Assembly: GCA_024280775.1 (NCBI GenBank)
Contig: JAJRPM010000015.1
Location: 1-64,000 of the forward strand
Source: Candidatus Zixiibacteriota bacterium
GTDB lineage: Bacteria; Zixibacteria; MSB-5A5; GN15; JACZUZ01
Length of the DNA stretch: 64,000 nt
Reading direction: 5' to 3'
A model generated the notes under the pieces. That model saw only the letters and a program-made list of their open reading frames with translations. It was not told the DNA's origin and ran no database searches. The translations under genes were made by a program, and so were the position numbers. Shown one piece after another: positions 34,795 to 43,495 of the stretch (positions within the stretch are counted from its first letter, which is position 1; each line of letters opens with the position of its first letter).

Positions 34795-35826
34795 CTATTT
34801 CCTCCCCCCGGGAATCACTCCCCTGTCGGTGATGAATGCGCTAATCAATTCCTTGGGCGTGATATCAAAGGCCGGCGAATAAACATCAATCCCCTCCGGC
34901 GCCGTCTGTGCGCTAAACCCGCAGGTGACTTCCTTTGAGTCACGGAGCTCAATCAGCTCATCAGACAATCGGGGTAATGACCTATCAAAAGTTGTCTCTG
35001 GAGCCGCGATGTAGAAGGGTATCCCATGCGCTTGCGCGAGTATGGCCAAAGTGTATGTGCCAATCTTGTTGGCCGTGTCACCATTCTCGGCAATCCTATC
35101 GGCTCCCGCAACAACAAAATCTATCTCCCCTTTTTTCATCAAGGCGCCTGCGACACTATCTACAATCAGTGTCACATTGATTCCCGCCTGTTGTAACTCC
35201 CAGCAAGTTAGCCGCGAGCCCTGCAACAAGGGTCGCGTTTCGCAAGAGTAAACCCTTTTCAACTTCCCCTGCTCTTTAGCGACATACAAAACCCCCAAAG
35301 CAGTTCCTATCCCTCCGGTGGCCAGCGCTCCGGCGTTACATATAGTCAAAGCTGTCGAACCGTTTGGAATCAGCTCTGCGCCAAAGGAGCCAATCGCATC
35401 GCACATTTGACGGTCTCTTTCATGAATCTCACTAGCTGACCCCAAAAGACGCGCCACAAGTTTTTCATCGACTATATCACCGGCGACGATTCTGTTTTCT
35501 GCAAATATCTCACGCTGGACCTTCACCGCATAAGAAAGATTCACAGCCGTAGGACGCGCCGATTCAATCTCATCGAGCGCTTTGCCCAGGAACTCACAAC
35601 GTAGCGCCGCATCCAACTTCAACGATTCTACAGCGACCAAAACCGCCGCATAAGCCCCTGCAATCCCAATTGCCGGAGCCCCGCGCACAGCCAAAGTCTT
35701 TATTGCCTCTATCACACCGTGGTAAGACTCCAACTCAAGATGCACCAGCTCCACCGGTAACATAGTCTGATCGACAATTCGCAACTTCTCATCAGACCAT
35801 TCAATGGCCTTTACTACATCTCTCAC
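34795..35826 (-). CDS. mtnA: S-methyl-5-thioribose-1-phosphate isomerase
   Basis: Converts methylthioribose-1-phosphate to the ribulose form in methionine salvage. 343 residues of the eIF2B-like fold. Motifs: RGAPAIGIAGAYA, 'ICNAGALATGGIGTALGV' (with the catalytic Cys) and 'VVAGADRIAENGDTANKIGTY' in parts, holding the catalytic Asp. The start is GTG with GAGG eight bases upstream. The rest of the salvage pathway is not in the window. Confidence 0.95.
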   Translation of the reverse strand: MRDVVKAIEWSDEKLRIVDQTMLPVELVHLELESYHGVIEAIKTLAVRGAPAIGIAGAYAAVLVAVESLKLDAALRCEFLGKALDEIESARPTAVNLSYAVKVQREIFAENRIVAGDIVDEKLVARLLGSASEIHERDRQMCDAIGSFGAELIPNGSTALTICNAGALATGGIGTALGVLYVAKEQGKLKRVYSCETRPLLQGSRLTCWELQQAGINVTLIVDSVAGALMKKGEIDFVVAGADRIAENGDTANKIGTYTLAILAQAHGIPFYIAAPETTFDRSLPRLSDELIELRDSKEVTCGFSAQTAPEGIDVYSPAFDITPKELISAFITDRGVIPGGRK

Positions 35827-35949
35827 CAGTCACACCTCAAAACAATATTCATATCCATCGACACACGACTAACTACAACTAGAGTATATCATCACGATTC
35901 AATAGAATCACCAAAAAACCACACAACACCTCACCGCACGGCGCTTCCA

Positions 35950-36054
35950 GTCATTGCGAGGAGAAAGGCGCAAAGCGCCTATCGACGCGGCAATCCCGTC
36001 GATGCAAAGCAGTTCTACGAATCCAAGGGATTGCCGCGCTTCGCTCGCAATGAC
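35950..36054. repeat. palindromic dispersed repeat, full copy (A)
   Basis: A 105-bp element with perfect 11-bp ends (GTCATTGCGAG at 35950-35960 and CTCGCAATGAC at 36044-36054). Inside is a second perfect 12-bp inverted repeat, CGCGGCAATCCC (35986-35997) with GGGATTGCCGCG (36027-36038). The single-strand form would fold into a long hairpin. It resembles REP/MITE-like elements seen in many bacterial genomes and has no coding content. Confidence 0.85.
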
Positions 36055-36080
36055 TTCTAGGTGCCCGTTTCCACCATTGA

Positions 36081-36128
36081 GTCATTGCGAGGAGTCATGC
36101 GCAAAGCGCGAGACGACGCGGCAATCCG
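36081..36128. repeat. palindromic dispersed repeat, left half (B)
   Basis: GTCATTGCGAGGAG at its left end and GACGCGGCAATCC at its right match the first half of copy A in order, with the internal GCGCAAAGCGC also shared. The right half is missing, so this is a truncated copy. Confidence 0.75.
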
Positions 36129-36160
36129 GCAGACTCAAGTCAACTCTCATCTTCGCAACC

Positions 36161-36239
36161 TGTCACTCTGAGCGAAGCCAAAGAGTCTTCTTCCGGTTCA
36201 TCCTGCTAACACCCGTCAAGATACTTCGCTACGCATGAC
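36161..36239. repeat. second type of palindromic repeat (C)
   Basis: The ends TGTCACTCTGAGCGAAG and CTTCGCTACGCATGACA are imperfect inverted repeats (13 of 17 positions pair). The sequence differs from copies A, B and D but is of the same general kind (stem ending in a TGTCA-like terminus). Confidence 0.6.
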
Positions 36240-36268
36240 ATCAGTTTGCTATTTTGCATGGTATCAAT

Positions 36269-36337
36269 GCGGCAATCCCGTCGATGTTAGGCAGTCCCTT
36301 GAATCAACGGGGATTGCCGCGCTTCGCTCGCAATGAC
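36269..36337. repeat. palindromic dispersed repeat, right part (D)
   Basis: GCGGCAATCCCGTCGATG, then GGATTGCCGCGCTTCGCTCG, then CAATGAC match the inner and right parts of copy A. The outer left arm is lost. Together with copies A to C it fills most of the 618-base gap between mtnA and the flagellin gene; the remaining bases show no gene. Confidence 0.75.
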
Positions 36338-36365
36338 TCGTGTTCAGGAGGGCGAAAGATAGGCA

Positions 36366-36400
36366 CAAAAAAAGGAAGCTCTCAAGTGAGAGCTTCCTTT
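36366..36400 (-). terminator. terminator of the flagellin gene
   Basis: A near-continuous 13-14-bp stem (36371-36384 with 36387-36400) with a four-base loop is followed, on the minus strand, by a T-run. It lies 45 bases after the flagellin stop and is the strongest terminator in the window, as expected for a highly expressed gene. Confidence 0.9.
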
Positions 36401-36444
36401 GTGAAACTATGCTACTATTCAAATAATGATTATCTGAACAATGC

Positions 36445-38622
36445 TTATCTGAACAATGACAAGACTCCCTGAGGAATCTGGTTTGCCTGGGCAAGCATCG
36501 CGGTGCCGGCCTGGACCAGAATCTGGTTCTTGGTGAACTCAGACATTTCCTTGGCGATATCAGCGTCACGGATATTCGACTCTGAAGCGGTCAAGTTCTG
36601 TGAAGCGATACGCAAGTTACGCAAGTTGGATTCCAGAGTGTTTTTCTGGAAACTTCCAAGCGTTCCACGTGTGGTGGAGACTTCGTCAATCGCGGCGTCG
36701 ATGATAGCTAGGGCGTCTTGCGCTCCGGCTGTTGATGTGACATCGATGTTGGAAAGGCTTCCAAACATGTTACCGGCGATATCCTTACCAAGAGACTTGG
36801 CAGCCATACCACGGAGACCGATTGAAGCAGTCTGACCAACTGATCCACCAATTTGGAAGACAAGTGACTGGTCAGTGTTAAAGATGGTTTCGGTTCCACC
36901 AGTTGAAGCCAGGCCATATCTCAACTTTATTGATTGAGTGCGGTCGGCAGTAAAGATAACTGAATCTTTACCAGCGGTGACTGAAGTCGCCGGGCCGGCG
37001 TCCAAACGAACGTCAAACTTTGCGGCTTTGGCGTCGAGCAACAAGTTACCGACGTTGATACCGGTCTGACCATTGGCAATCGCCATCTTGACAGTGCCCA
37101 TATTGGCTGTGCCAGTTGCCGCATCCTGCAAGGTAACGGTGCCGGTGGCGCCATATTTGACAGAACTGATTGTGTTAGTGAAGTTGTTGAAACTCACCAA
37201 TGCGTCAGTTCCGGAATTTGCAGTAGTATCGTTAGTCAGATTCAACACATTCTCAAGATCGCCAGTGGCAAGGCCAAGAGCATTATGCTTGATGGTGTAT
37301 GATGAACCCTCGTCACGAGTGGCAAACTCAATCTTATCGCTAGAGGCGCCTGTGACTGTCGAAATGATGTCGTTGGCTGTGTTATCACCCTGTACTTTTG
37401 CGAAAGCTGTTCCCAACGCGGTGTTAATGGCAGTGTTGAGCGCCGCCACTGAGGTATATGCGCCGTTTGCAAGAGTTACAGCAGATGTAGCTCCTGAGTT
37501 TGAGGCGGTGCTGACTGTGAAGTTCAAAGTATTGTCTGAAACACCACGGTCGGAGGTATTCGCGGCAAAAGTGAAGTAGTTGGCAGTTGCATCATTGGAA
37601 GCTGATGAAACTTTGAAGGAGTAATTGGCTCCTTCATTAACTGCTTCAAAACGAAGGCTGTTGGTGTTGATTGCTGCGGAAACCTTACCCTGCAATGATG
37701 TATTAGCAGTGATAGCGGTTTGGAACTTGGCGGCAACCTGGGCTGAAGTGTCACCAGCTACGAGGGCTACTGTCAAAGTCTGGTCACCAGTGGTGGCTTC
37801 GCCATTCTCCTGATAGTTGATAACGACGGTATAGTTACCGGCGGTTGAAGCATCAACTGTAGCGGCGCCAACTGTAGCGGCTGAATCAACATTGGCTTTG
37901 TCCGCTGTGGCGGCCAAGGTCAATGTATTTGCGAACGCATCAGTGATTTTCACTGAGCCGGAGGTTTTCTTGGCGACATCGGAGGCCTGAAGTACGTCGA
38001 TATTGTGAATCTTCTCTTCAAGGTTTATCGGTGTGCCATTGCCGACCAAAGACAGGCCGAGCGACGTGGTGTTCAATGTCGCGGTAGCGTCAGAGGTTTT
38101 GGTGGCAGTGATAGAATGTGTGCCAGATTTCAAACCGGACTGCACAACTGAAATACCGGCGCTGTTTGCGCTGGTGATGGTTGCGATATTGTCTTTGGAA
38201 CCGTCAAGCAACTTCTTGGTGCCAAACTCAGTATTCGCGGCGATACGATCGATCGTCTTCAAAGCGTTTCCAATTTCAGCCTGATCAGCGGCGAGCTGAT
38301 TGACATCGTTGAAACCTTCGTTAGCGGCATGAATCGCCAGCTCTCTCATGGAGACGAGCAATGAGTTGATTTCAGTCAATGCGCCCTCAGCAGTTTGGAT
38401 CATGTTGATTGATCCCTCTGAGTTGTCAATCGCACGGTTGAGACCGGCAATCTGAGCGCGGAACTGTTCGGAGATAACGAGACCAGCCGGGTTATCGGCG
38501 GCTCTGTTGATGCGGAAACCTGAGGACAATTTCTCCATTGATTTGGAGAGCATGTTCGATGAATTTGCGAGGTTTCTGTTCGCGTTTAACGCGGCTATGT
38601 TGTTGTTAATACGAAGCGCCAT
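36445..38622 (-). CDS. flagellin, extra-long
   Basis: Filament protein of 725 residues; typical flagellins have 280-550. The N-terminal D0/D1 part (MALRINNNIAALNANRNL to about residue 170) and the C-terminal part (about 620-725, with 'LRNLRIASQNLTASESNIRDADIA' pieces and the ending IPQGVLSLFR) are well conserved. Between them is a Thr/Ser/Ala/Asn-rich variable region of about 450 residues, likely exposed on the filament. AAGGAGGA eight bases before the ATG is a strong ribosome site and also a possible CsrA target. No second flagellin is in the window. Confidence 0.95.
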   Translation of the reverse strand: MALRINNNIAALNANRNLANSSNMLSKSMEKLSSGFRINRAADNPAGLVISEQFRAQIAGLNRAIDNSEGSINMIQTAEGALTEINSLLVSMRELAIHAANEGFNDVNQLAADQAEIGNALKTIDRIAANTEFGTKKLLDGSKDNIATITSANSAGISVVQSGLKSGTHSITATKTSDATATLNTTSLGLSLVGNGTPINLEEKIHNIDVLQASDVAKKTSGSVKITDAFANTLTLAATADKANVDSAATVGAATVDASTAGNYTVVINYQENGEATTGDQTLTVALVAGDTSAQVAAKFQTAITANTSLQGKVSAAINTNSLRFEAVNEGANYSFKVSSASNDATANYFTFAANTSDRGVSDNTLNFTVSTASNSGATSAVTLANGAYTSVAALNTAINTALGTAFAKVQGDNTANDIISTVTGASSDKIEFATRDEGSSYTIKHNALGLATGDLENVLNLTNDTTANSGTDALVSFNNFTNTISSVKYGATGTVTLQDAATGTANMGTVKMAIANGQTGINVGNLLLDAKAAKFDVRLDAGPATSVTAGKDSVIFTADRTQSIKLRYGLASTGGTETIFNTDQSLVFQIGGSVGQTASIGLRGMAAKSLGKDIAGNMFGSLSNIDVTSTAGAQDALAIIDAAIDEVSTTRGTLGSFQKNTLESNLRNLRIASQNLTASESNIRDADIAKEMSEFTKNQILVQAGTAMLAQANQIPQGVLSLFR

Positions 38623-38641
38623 TTCTGACTTCCTCCTTGAA

Positions 38642-38655
38642 TGACTCGCTAGTCA
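38642..38655 (-). promoter_or_regulatory. hairpin in the flagellin leader
   Basis: TGACT and AGTCA pair around a four-base loop about four bases before the AAGGAGGA ribosome site (38631-38638). CsrA represses flagellin by binding GGA in such leaders in other bacteria, and csrA and fliW are in this same cluster. A further possible stem, ACTCTT with AAGAGT, lies around 38694-38720. In the rest of the gap to 38886, only a dyad GTTG-TAAA-CAAC at 38799-38810 stands out. Confidence 0.4.
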
Positions 38656-38886
38656 ATTTAGTTTATTGTTAATTGCGAGTGCGCAGACAAATAACTCTTT
38701 GTGATGCTTTCTTTAAGAGTCATCTTTTCTAAAACAGTCTACGCAGGAACATCCATGTTCACTTCGGTCCGATCGTGTGACTAATGTAATGATGCAGTGT
38801 TGTAAACAACTATCGTAATCAACAACCTCTGCTTTGTGCTCTCCAAAATGACGCAGTCACGACGTCAAATTGTTGTTCTCCCCCTC

Positions 38887-39075
38887 CTATTTTCTATTGG
38901 TTCTCTCAGTAATATTCTTAGTATTTTCAGCTCTTAGCTTTTCAATTACATCGCTGAATCGACACACTCGCATATGCAATGGGATTTCTCCAACTCCATA
39001 GAGAGGTATGTATTTATCCGTTATTTCGACAAATGCCCTGGAATCTTCACTGTTATAGCGATTGATTTTGCTCAT
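38887..39075 (-). CDS. small protein of unknown function upstream of flagellin
   Basis: 62 residues from the ATG at 39075, or 66 from 39087. AGGAA lies 12 bases before the first and one base before the second, so 39075 is preferred. The sequence is charged, with 'RAFVEITDKYIPLYGVGEI' in the middle and a Lys/Arg/Asn-rich end; no membrane segment and no known family. It is co-oriented with flagellin, 264 bases away, and with the glycosyltransferase gene behind it. Confidence 0.5.
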   Translation of the reverse strand: MSKINRYNSEDSRAFVEITDKYIPLYGVGEIPLHMRVCRFSDVIEKLRAENTKNITERTNRK

Positions 39076-39265
39076 TGTTGTGGACATTTCCTATTTGAAC
39101 ATAGACCATACTCGCTCGAAAACGATAAGTGACACCAAACGGTTTCAAATTGAACATCATTTTGCGCTTGTTTCAAAACAAGACACAATACTAGAGGATG
39201 ATTGTGTTGATGGAAGGCGGCAAAACCTGTGTCGAGAGTACAACGTGCGCGAAATCACACAGTTA

Positions 39266-41815
39266 TTAGCTAACCGGGCTTTGCTGAGTTTCGATCGCGG
39301 TCAGGCGCTCTTTGGCGATAGCATGATTCGGATTAGCCTGTAAGAGGCGCCTATAGCCTACTTCGGCCGCTTGAATGCCGCCCAGGGACAGATAGCAATC
39401 AGAAAGAGCCAAGAGCGCGTTCTGGTCCTCAGGCTCTTCTCGCAGCAGCGTTTCATAGACAGCCAGCGCCTCGGCGCCGCGTTCTAACTTCAGGAGCAGG
39501 GCCCCCAAAATGAAACGTGACTCGCGATCATCAGGGGCTATTGGCGCATAGTTGGCCAATCCTTCCACCGCCGCCTCCAGTTGACCGGTTCTTGCTAGAG
39601 CGATTGCATGATTCCGCATCAAATGGGCAGAATGCGGATCCTTCTGAAGGGCGCGCATGTACCATTCGCAAGCCTCTGCATTATTCTCAAGCATCAGATT
39701 TGCATCAGCCAATCCAGTAAGAACTTTGCAATCACCTGGAGATTTTTTCTCGGCGACAGTGAGCGAATCCAGAGCTTCGGCGGTTTGACCGACTTTCAGC
39801 TCGACTCTGCCACGCGAGGCAAGATAGTCAGCTCTATGGGATAGCGAGTTGCGATGCTTGTTAAGCAAATCCAGAGCCTCACTTGCTCTGCCGGTTCCTA
39901 GAAGCAGATCACTATATCGCGAGCATATGTTTCCAGAATTATTGGTAGCTTGCATAGCATTCCGCAAAGTGGCTTCTGCCGCTGAATAGTCGCCGACTTC
40001 CTCAAAAGTCTCAACCATACCCAGGTAGGCCGGTTCACGTTCAGGATACACTTCGATTTCACGACGGAAGAACTTTTGCGCAAGCGCTCGATTAGACAAT
40101 TTGTAACACATCCAACCGGCGCGAGCCGAAGCATCCAAATAGTCTGGCTCTTCTTGCAAGGCTTTCTGGTAGGCCGCCAGTGCGGTCGCATAGTTTTCCA
40201 GGGCCTCGGCGGCTATACCGATATTGTAATGAGCATTAGCCCGGGAATTCAGGTGTACGATAATCAGTGTACTAGTTTGCTGATGCTCGGAGTAGTTCTC
40301 TTGTAACTTCAGATATCTGTTGTAGCTTTCTATAGACTCAGTGAATCTCTTTTGAGCTCTTTGGATATGCGCCAACATTATGACACAATCGAGATATTCA
40401 CTGTCATTATCCAGCGCTTGCAAACACGCTTCTTCAGCGAGATGGTATTCCTTGAGCGAATAGTTTGCGGTCGCTAGTTGATGATGAGCCATCAAGTGAA
40501 TGCTGCCAAATTCCAAAGAAGACGGTTCGGTAAGCTCTATGACGCGAGTCGCGTGTTTTATTACTTCTCTACAGTCGGCGTCATTGTTGAGATTGCTTTT
40601 CGCGCGGATTAGTTGCGCAAGGTTAAAATGTGCAAAAGCGTTGTTATCGTCCTGCTTAATTTGCTCGCGCAACAATGTCATTGAGCGCTGATGTTTGAGT
40701 TTCATTTTCTCAGGGGCGAGATCATAGCCATGATGAATCAGCCCTACCGGACAGCGCAACTCTTTCATATCAGTTGCAAAATTCAAACGATTGTGGACAA
40801 TCCCCTCATATTGCAATCCCAATTCACGCCGGAATATCCTGACAGAAGGCAACACTGTGGTTTCCTTGCCAGATCGCTCCGCGACATTGTAGACAGTCAA
40901 TGAAAGTAAATCGAATTCTGTCCTTTGCAGACATTCTTTCAGTTTGGGAATGTCTTTTTCTACCAGTCGCTCGTCGGCATCGATTACAAACAGCCAATCT
41001 GAGGACGCCTGCTCAAGAGAATAGTTTCTGTGCTTGGAAAAGTTCCCTTCCCACTTCTGGTGGAATATCTTACAGCCGAATGACTCCGCTATCTTGATAG
41101 TCCTGTCCGTTGAGCCAGTATCGACAAGGATTATTTCGTCGGCGATGTCCCTCACTGAAAACAAACAGCCTTCAAGGAATTCCTCTTCGTCCTTGACTAT
41201 CATGCACACAGACACAGTCGGACGATTCGTTACGGCTTGCTGATACATGCGTAACTCCGGAGAGCTTTCTATCTTCTGCAACCCTGCGGCAACTATGCGC
41301 GAGGATAATTCTCGCATGCCAAGCCGCTGAGACAATTCTGCCCAATGTAGATAGGCGTCCTGCATCAAAGGATTGACTTCGATCGCTGTTTCAAAGCATA
41401 GAGCCGCGCGTTGATATTCTCCAAGCTGAACATAGGCTTGGCCCATTAGCTCAATGAGATAACCAGCGTTTGTGTGGCATTGTGTGCGCAATGACTTATT
41501 ATCAGCCTCGGCTAAGACATTATCAATCCCGGACATGAAGGTTTCACCAATCCGGCACACATCTGACCAGCGCTTCAATTTGTGGTAAAGGATTGAGGTC
41601 AGCAGAGCATCTTCGCAATGATGCAACTTGGCGAACTCTGATTCCGCTCCATTTTCGAGCCACTCTGCGAGTTCACTAACTCCTGCACTCCGCAAGCGGC
41701 TGTGAAGTTCAACAGCGTTATCACTAGTAAGAACTGGCGGACGTTGGACAACACGCTTCTGCCCTGTAGCTTGCTTCTTTACTGACTTGCTTTTCGTCTG
41801 CTTTTTCTTCACCAC
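39266..41815 (-). CDS. TPR protein with embedded family 2 glycosyltransferase
   Basis: 849 residues. An N-terminal basic tail and TPR-like repeats (about 80-190) are followed by a GT2 domain (about 200-420). The latter begins 'VSVCMIVKDEEEFLEGC', has the nucleotide-sugar motif 'LVDTGSTDRT' and DXD-like 'VIDADERL'. At least eight further TPR units follow to the end. TPR-bearing GT2 enzymes often modify surface or flagellar proteins, the TPR holding the acceptor. Being between fliW and flagellin, it is a likely flagellin glycosyltransferase; the sugar is unknown. Confidence 0.85.
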   Translation of the reverse strand: MVKKKQTKSKSVKKQATGQKRVVQRPPVLTSDNAVELHSRLRSAGVSELAEWLENGAESEFAKLHHCEDALLTSILYHKLKRWSDVCRIGETFMSGIDNVLAEADNKSLRTQCHTNAGYLIELMGQAYVQLGEYQRAALCFETAIEVNPLMQDAYLHWAELSQRLGMRELSSRIVAAGLQKIESSPELRMYQQAVTNRPTVSVCMIVKDEEEFLEGCLFSVRDIADEIILVDTGSTDRTIKIAESFGCKIFHQKWEGNFSKHRNYSLEQASSDWLFVIDADERLVEKDIPKLKECLQRTEFDLLSLTVYNVAERSGKETTVLPSVRIFRRELGLQYEGIVHNRLNFATDMKELRCPVGLIHHGYDLAPEKMKLKHQRSMTLLREQIKQDDNNAFAHFNLAQLIRAKSNLNNDADCREVIKHATRVIELTEPSSLEFGSIHLMAHHQLATANYSLKEYHLAEEACLQALDNDSEYLDCVIMLAHIQRAQKRFTESIESYNRYLKLQENYSEHQQTSTLIIVHLNSRANAHYNIGIAAEALENYATALAAYQKALQEEPDYLDASARAGWMCYKLSNRALAQKFFRREIEVYPEREPAYLGMVETFEEVGDYSAAEATLRNAMQATNNSGNICSRYSDLLLGTGRASEALDLLNKHRNSLSHRADYLASRGRVELKVGQTAEALDSLTVAEKKSPGDCKVLTGLADANLMLENNAEACEWYMRALQKDPHSAHLMRNHAIALARTGQLEAAVEGLANYAPIAPDDRESRFILGALLLKLERGAEALAVYETLLREEPEDQNALLALSDCYLSLGGIQAAEVGYRRLLQANPNHAIAKERLTAIETQQSPVS

Positions 41816-41886
41816 AAATGGACTCTCGATCTCTATATCACTTCACAATATGTCACTTTACAGTATGTCAGTTACAATACCTGCCC

Positions 41887-42855
41887 CTAAACTAATGCCG
41901 GTACGCGCTCGATGATTTTTGATTTATCCTGTTGCGGAGCGTCGATGCCATACTCTTGTCGCATCCAGTCGATAGTGCGTGGGACACCCTCTTCGAGAGT
42001 GGCGTTCAGCTGATGATCGAATTCATCCTGCGCCAGCGCAATCGCCGGGCGCTTGTTTACCACATTGTGTTTGTCTTCTGGCATGTAGGTCACCAGTGAC
42101 GGATCAGCGCCAGTGTAGTTTAGGATGATATTTGATAGTTCTTTTACTGAACGGTACTCGGTTCCGCCAATGTTGTAGACTCGTCCGGGAGTGAAACGTT
42201 CACAGACATTTGCCAAGGTGGGAATGAAATCATCGATGTACATGAACACCCGATGATACCCCTCAAAGACCTCATAGGGAATCCCCATCAAAGCGCGATA
42301 GCAAAACAGACACACGACAGAGCGGTATCTATGGTAGTGCTCACCGGGACCATAGGCGTTGAAGAAGCGCAAGCGCACAATCGGTGACTCGAAGCGCTTC
42401 TCGAAATTCATTATTTGCACTTCATTCACCCACTTGGTGATTGCGTAATCATTGTGTTGCATGATCGGCTTCTGTAGCGGCAATTCTTCGGAGAGAATCG
42501 GCTCTTCACTCTCACCGTATATCTCTGATGAAGATGAAAAGATGAGTTTGAAGCCTTTGCGCTTTTGCCATTCGAGGATGTTTCTGGTTCCGATTACATT
42601 TGTCGCCCATAGGGTGTCGTAGTATTCTTCACCATTGATGCGACCAAACTCAGCGGCAAGGTGATAGACGTAGTCGTAGTCGTTTTCGAAAACTCTTTCC
42701 AATTGACGATGATTGCTAACATCAGCGCGGATATAGTTGTCGAGTCCATGATGCTGTAAGTCACAGCCCCATACTTCATGCCCGCGTCTCTGCAATTCTG
42801 CCATCAGCGGCTTGCCTAGGGTGCCCATGCACCCGGTGATTAGTATCTTAGCCAT
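41887..42855 (-). CDS. NAD-dependent sugar epimerase/dehydratase
   Basis: Extended short-chain dehydrogenase of 322 residues. The NAD site is ITGCMGTLG (GxxGxxG) at residues 6-14, the catalytic pair is in DYAITK (YxxxK), and 'SSSEIYGESEEP' supplies the Ser/Thr. It would act on a nucleotide-linked sugar (4-epimerisation or dehydration). Its place in a glycosyltransferase block suggests it makes the donor sugar. Confidence 0.88.
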   Translation of the reverse strand: MAKILITGCMGTLGKPLMAELQRRGHEVWGCDLQHHGLDNYIRADVSNHRQLERVFENDYDYVYHLAAEFGRINGEEYYDTLWATNVIGTRNILEWQKRKGFKLIFSSSSEIYGESEEPILSEELPLQKPIMQHNDYAITKWVNEVQIMNFEKRFESPIVRLRFFNAYGPGEHYHRYRSVVCLFCYRALMGIPYEVFEGYHRVFMYIDDFIPTLANVCERFTPGRVYNIGGTEYRSVKELSNIILNYTGADPSLVTYMPEDKHNVVNKRPAIALAQDEFDHQLNATLEEGVPRTIDWMRQEYGIDAPQQDKSKIIERVPALV

Positions 42856-42895
42856 CTTCTCTACACTCCTTGTATTGATTCTTTCTGTTTCTTTT

Positions 42896-43489
42896 CTATA
42901 GTCTGCGAACCGCTACAATCGCTCGCGAATCGCATTCCGGTTTGTCGTCGAAAAATCCATCTATCACTACAGTAGCAAAACCGATTTCCTCTAACTCCTC
43001 AGGCTCCCAAGAACTCCTGTGCAACTGGAACTCCTCACCGCCCATACCGAATGCATCACCTTCTTGGGGATGATTGCCTGCCGGGCAGTGAACGAAGATA
43101 TTCTTTCGTGCGATGCGCTCGACATCCTCCAAAAGCTTCAGGGCCACAGGCTTTGTCAGATGCTCAATGAAATCAACTAGCATCACACCATCGAAACTAT
43201 CCCGGGTAAACAAGTCTGCGACTTTTGTTGCGTCATAACGAACCGCAACCACACTGCTGTCACATATTCTGCGTTTGATGTACGGCTCATGTATTTCAAC
43301 ACCTACACGCACTGGAGCTTTCAGCGCTCCAATCATTTCGAAATGCCCGGCGCCAAGCTCCAATACAGATTTACAGTCTTTTAACTGCTCCTGAAGGACC
43401 TGAATGATTTGGCCTCGTTTGGAATCAGCGGCCGCATGCGACGCTACGACTTTTCCAACTCGTGATGGTTGTGTAATTACTGTTGGCAT
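42896..43489 (-). CDS. SAM-dependent methyltransferase
   Basis: Class I methyltransferase of 197 residues. Motif I is VLELGAGHFEMIGAL and the acidic motif II is GVEIHEPYI; then 'FDGVMLVDFIEHL' (motif IV/V) and 'KNIFVHCPAGNHPQEGDAFGM'. Methylation of a sugar is plausible given the neighbours: it starts six bases after the large glycosyltransferase gene and is followed by the epimerase. No substrate motif is known. Confidence 0.8.
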   Translation of the reverse strand: MPTVITQPSRVGKVVASHAAADSKRGQIIQVLQEQLKDCKSVLELGAGHFEMIGALKAPVRVGVEIHEPYIKRRICDSSVVAVRYDATKVADLFTRDSFDGVMLVDFIEHLTKPVALKLLEDVERIARKNIFVHCPAGNHPQEGDAFGMGGEEFQLHRSSWEPEELEEIGFATVVIDGFFDDKPECDSRAIVAVRRL

Positions 43490-43495
43490 AGATTG

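Noticed and set aside
35950-36337. CRISPR array
   Set aside because: The repeats are long, palindromic, of differing lengths and irregularly spaced, with no equal spacers and no cas genes.
36927-37813. Several open frames on both strands in the flagellin middle region
   Set aside because: They result from the simple Ala/Thr/Ser/Asn codon make-up of the flagellin variable region.
38641-38780. Sigma-28 or sigma-54 promoter directly before flagellin
   Set aside because: No box pair with acceptable sequence and spacing was found: the GG and GC pair at about 38745-38757 has the wrong distance for sigma-54, and no CCGAT-like box lies near a TAAA box.
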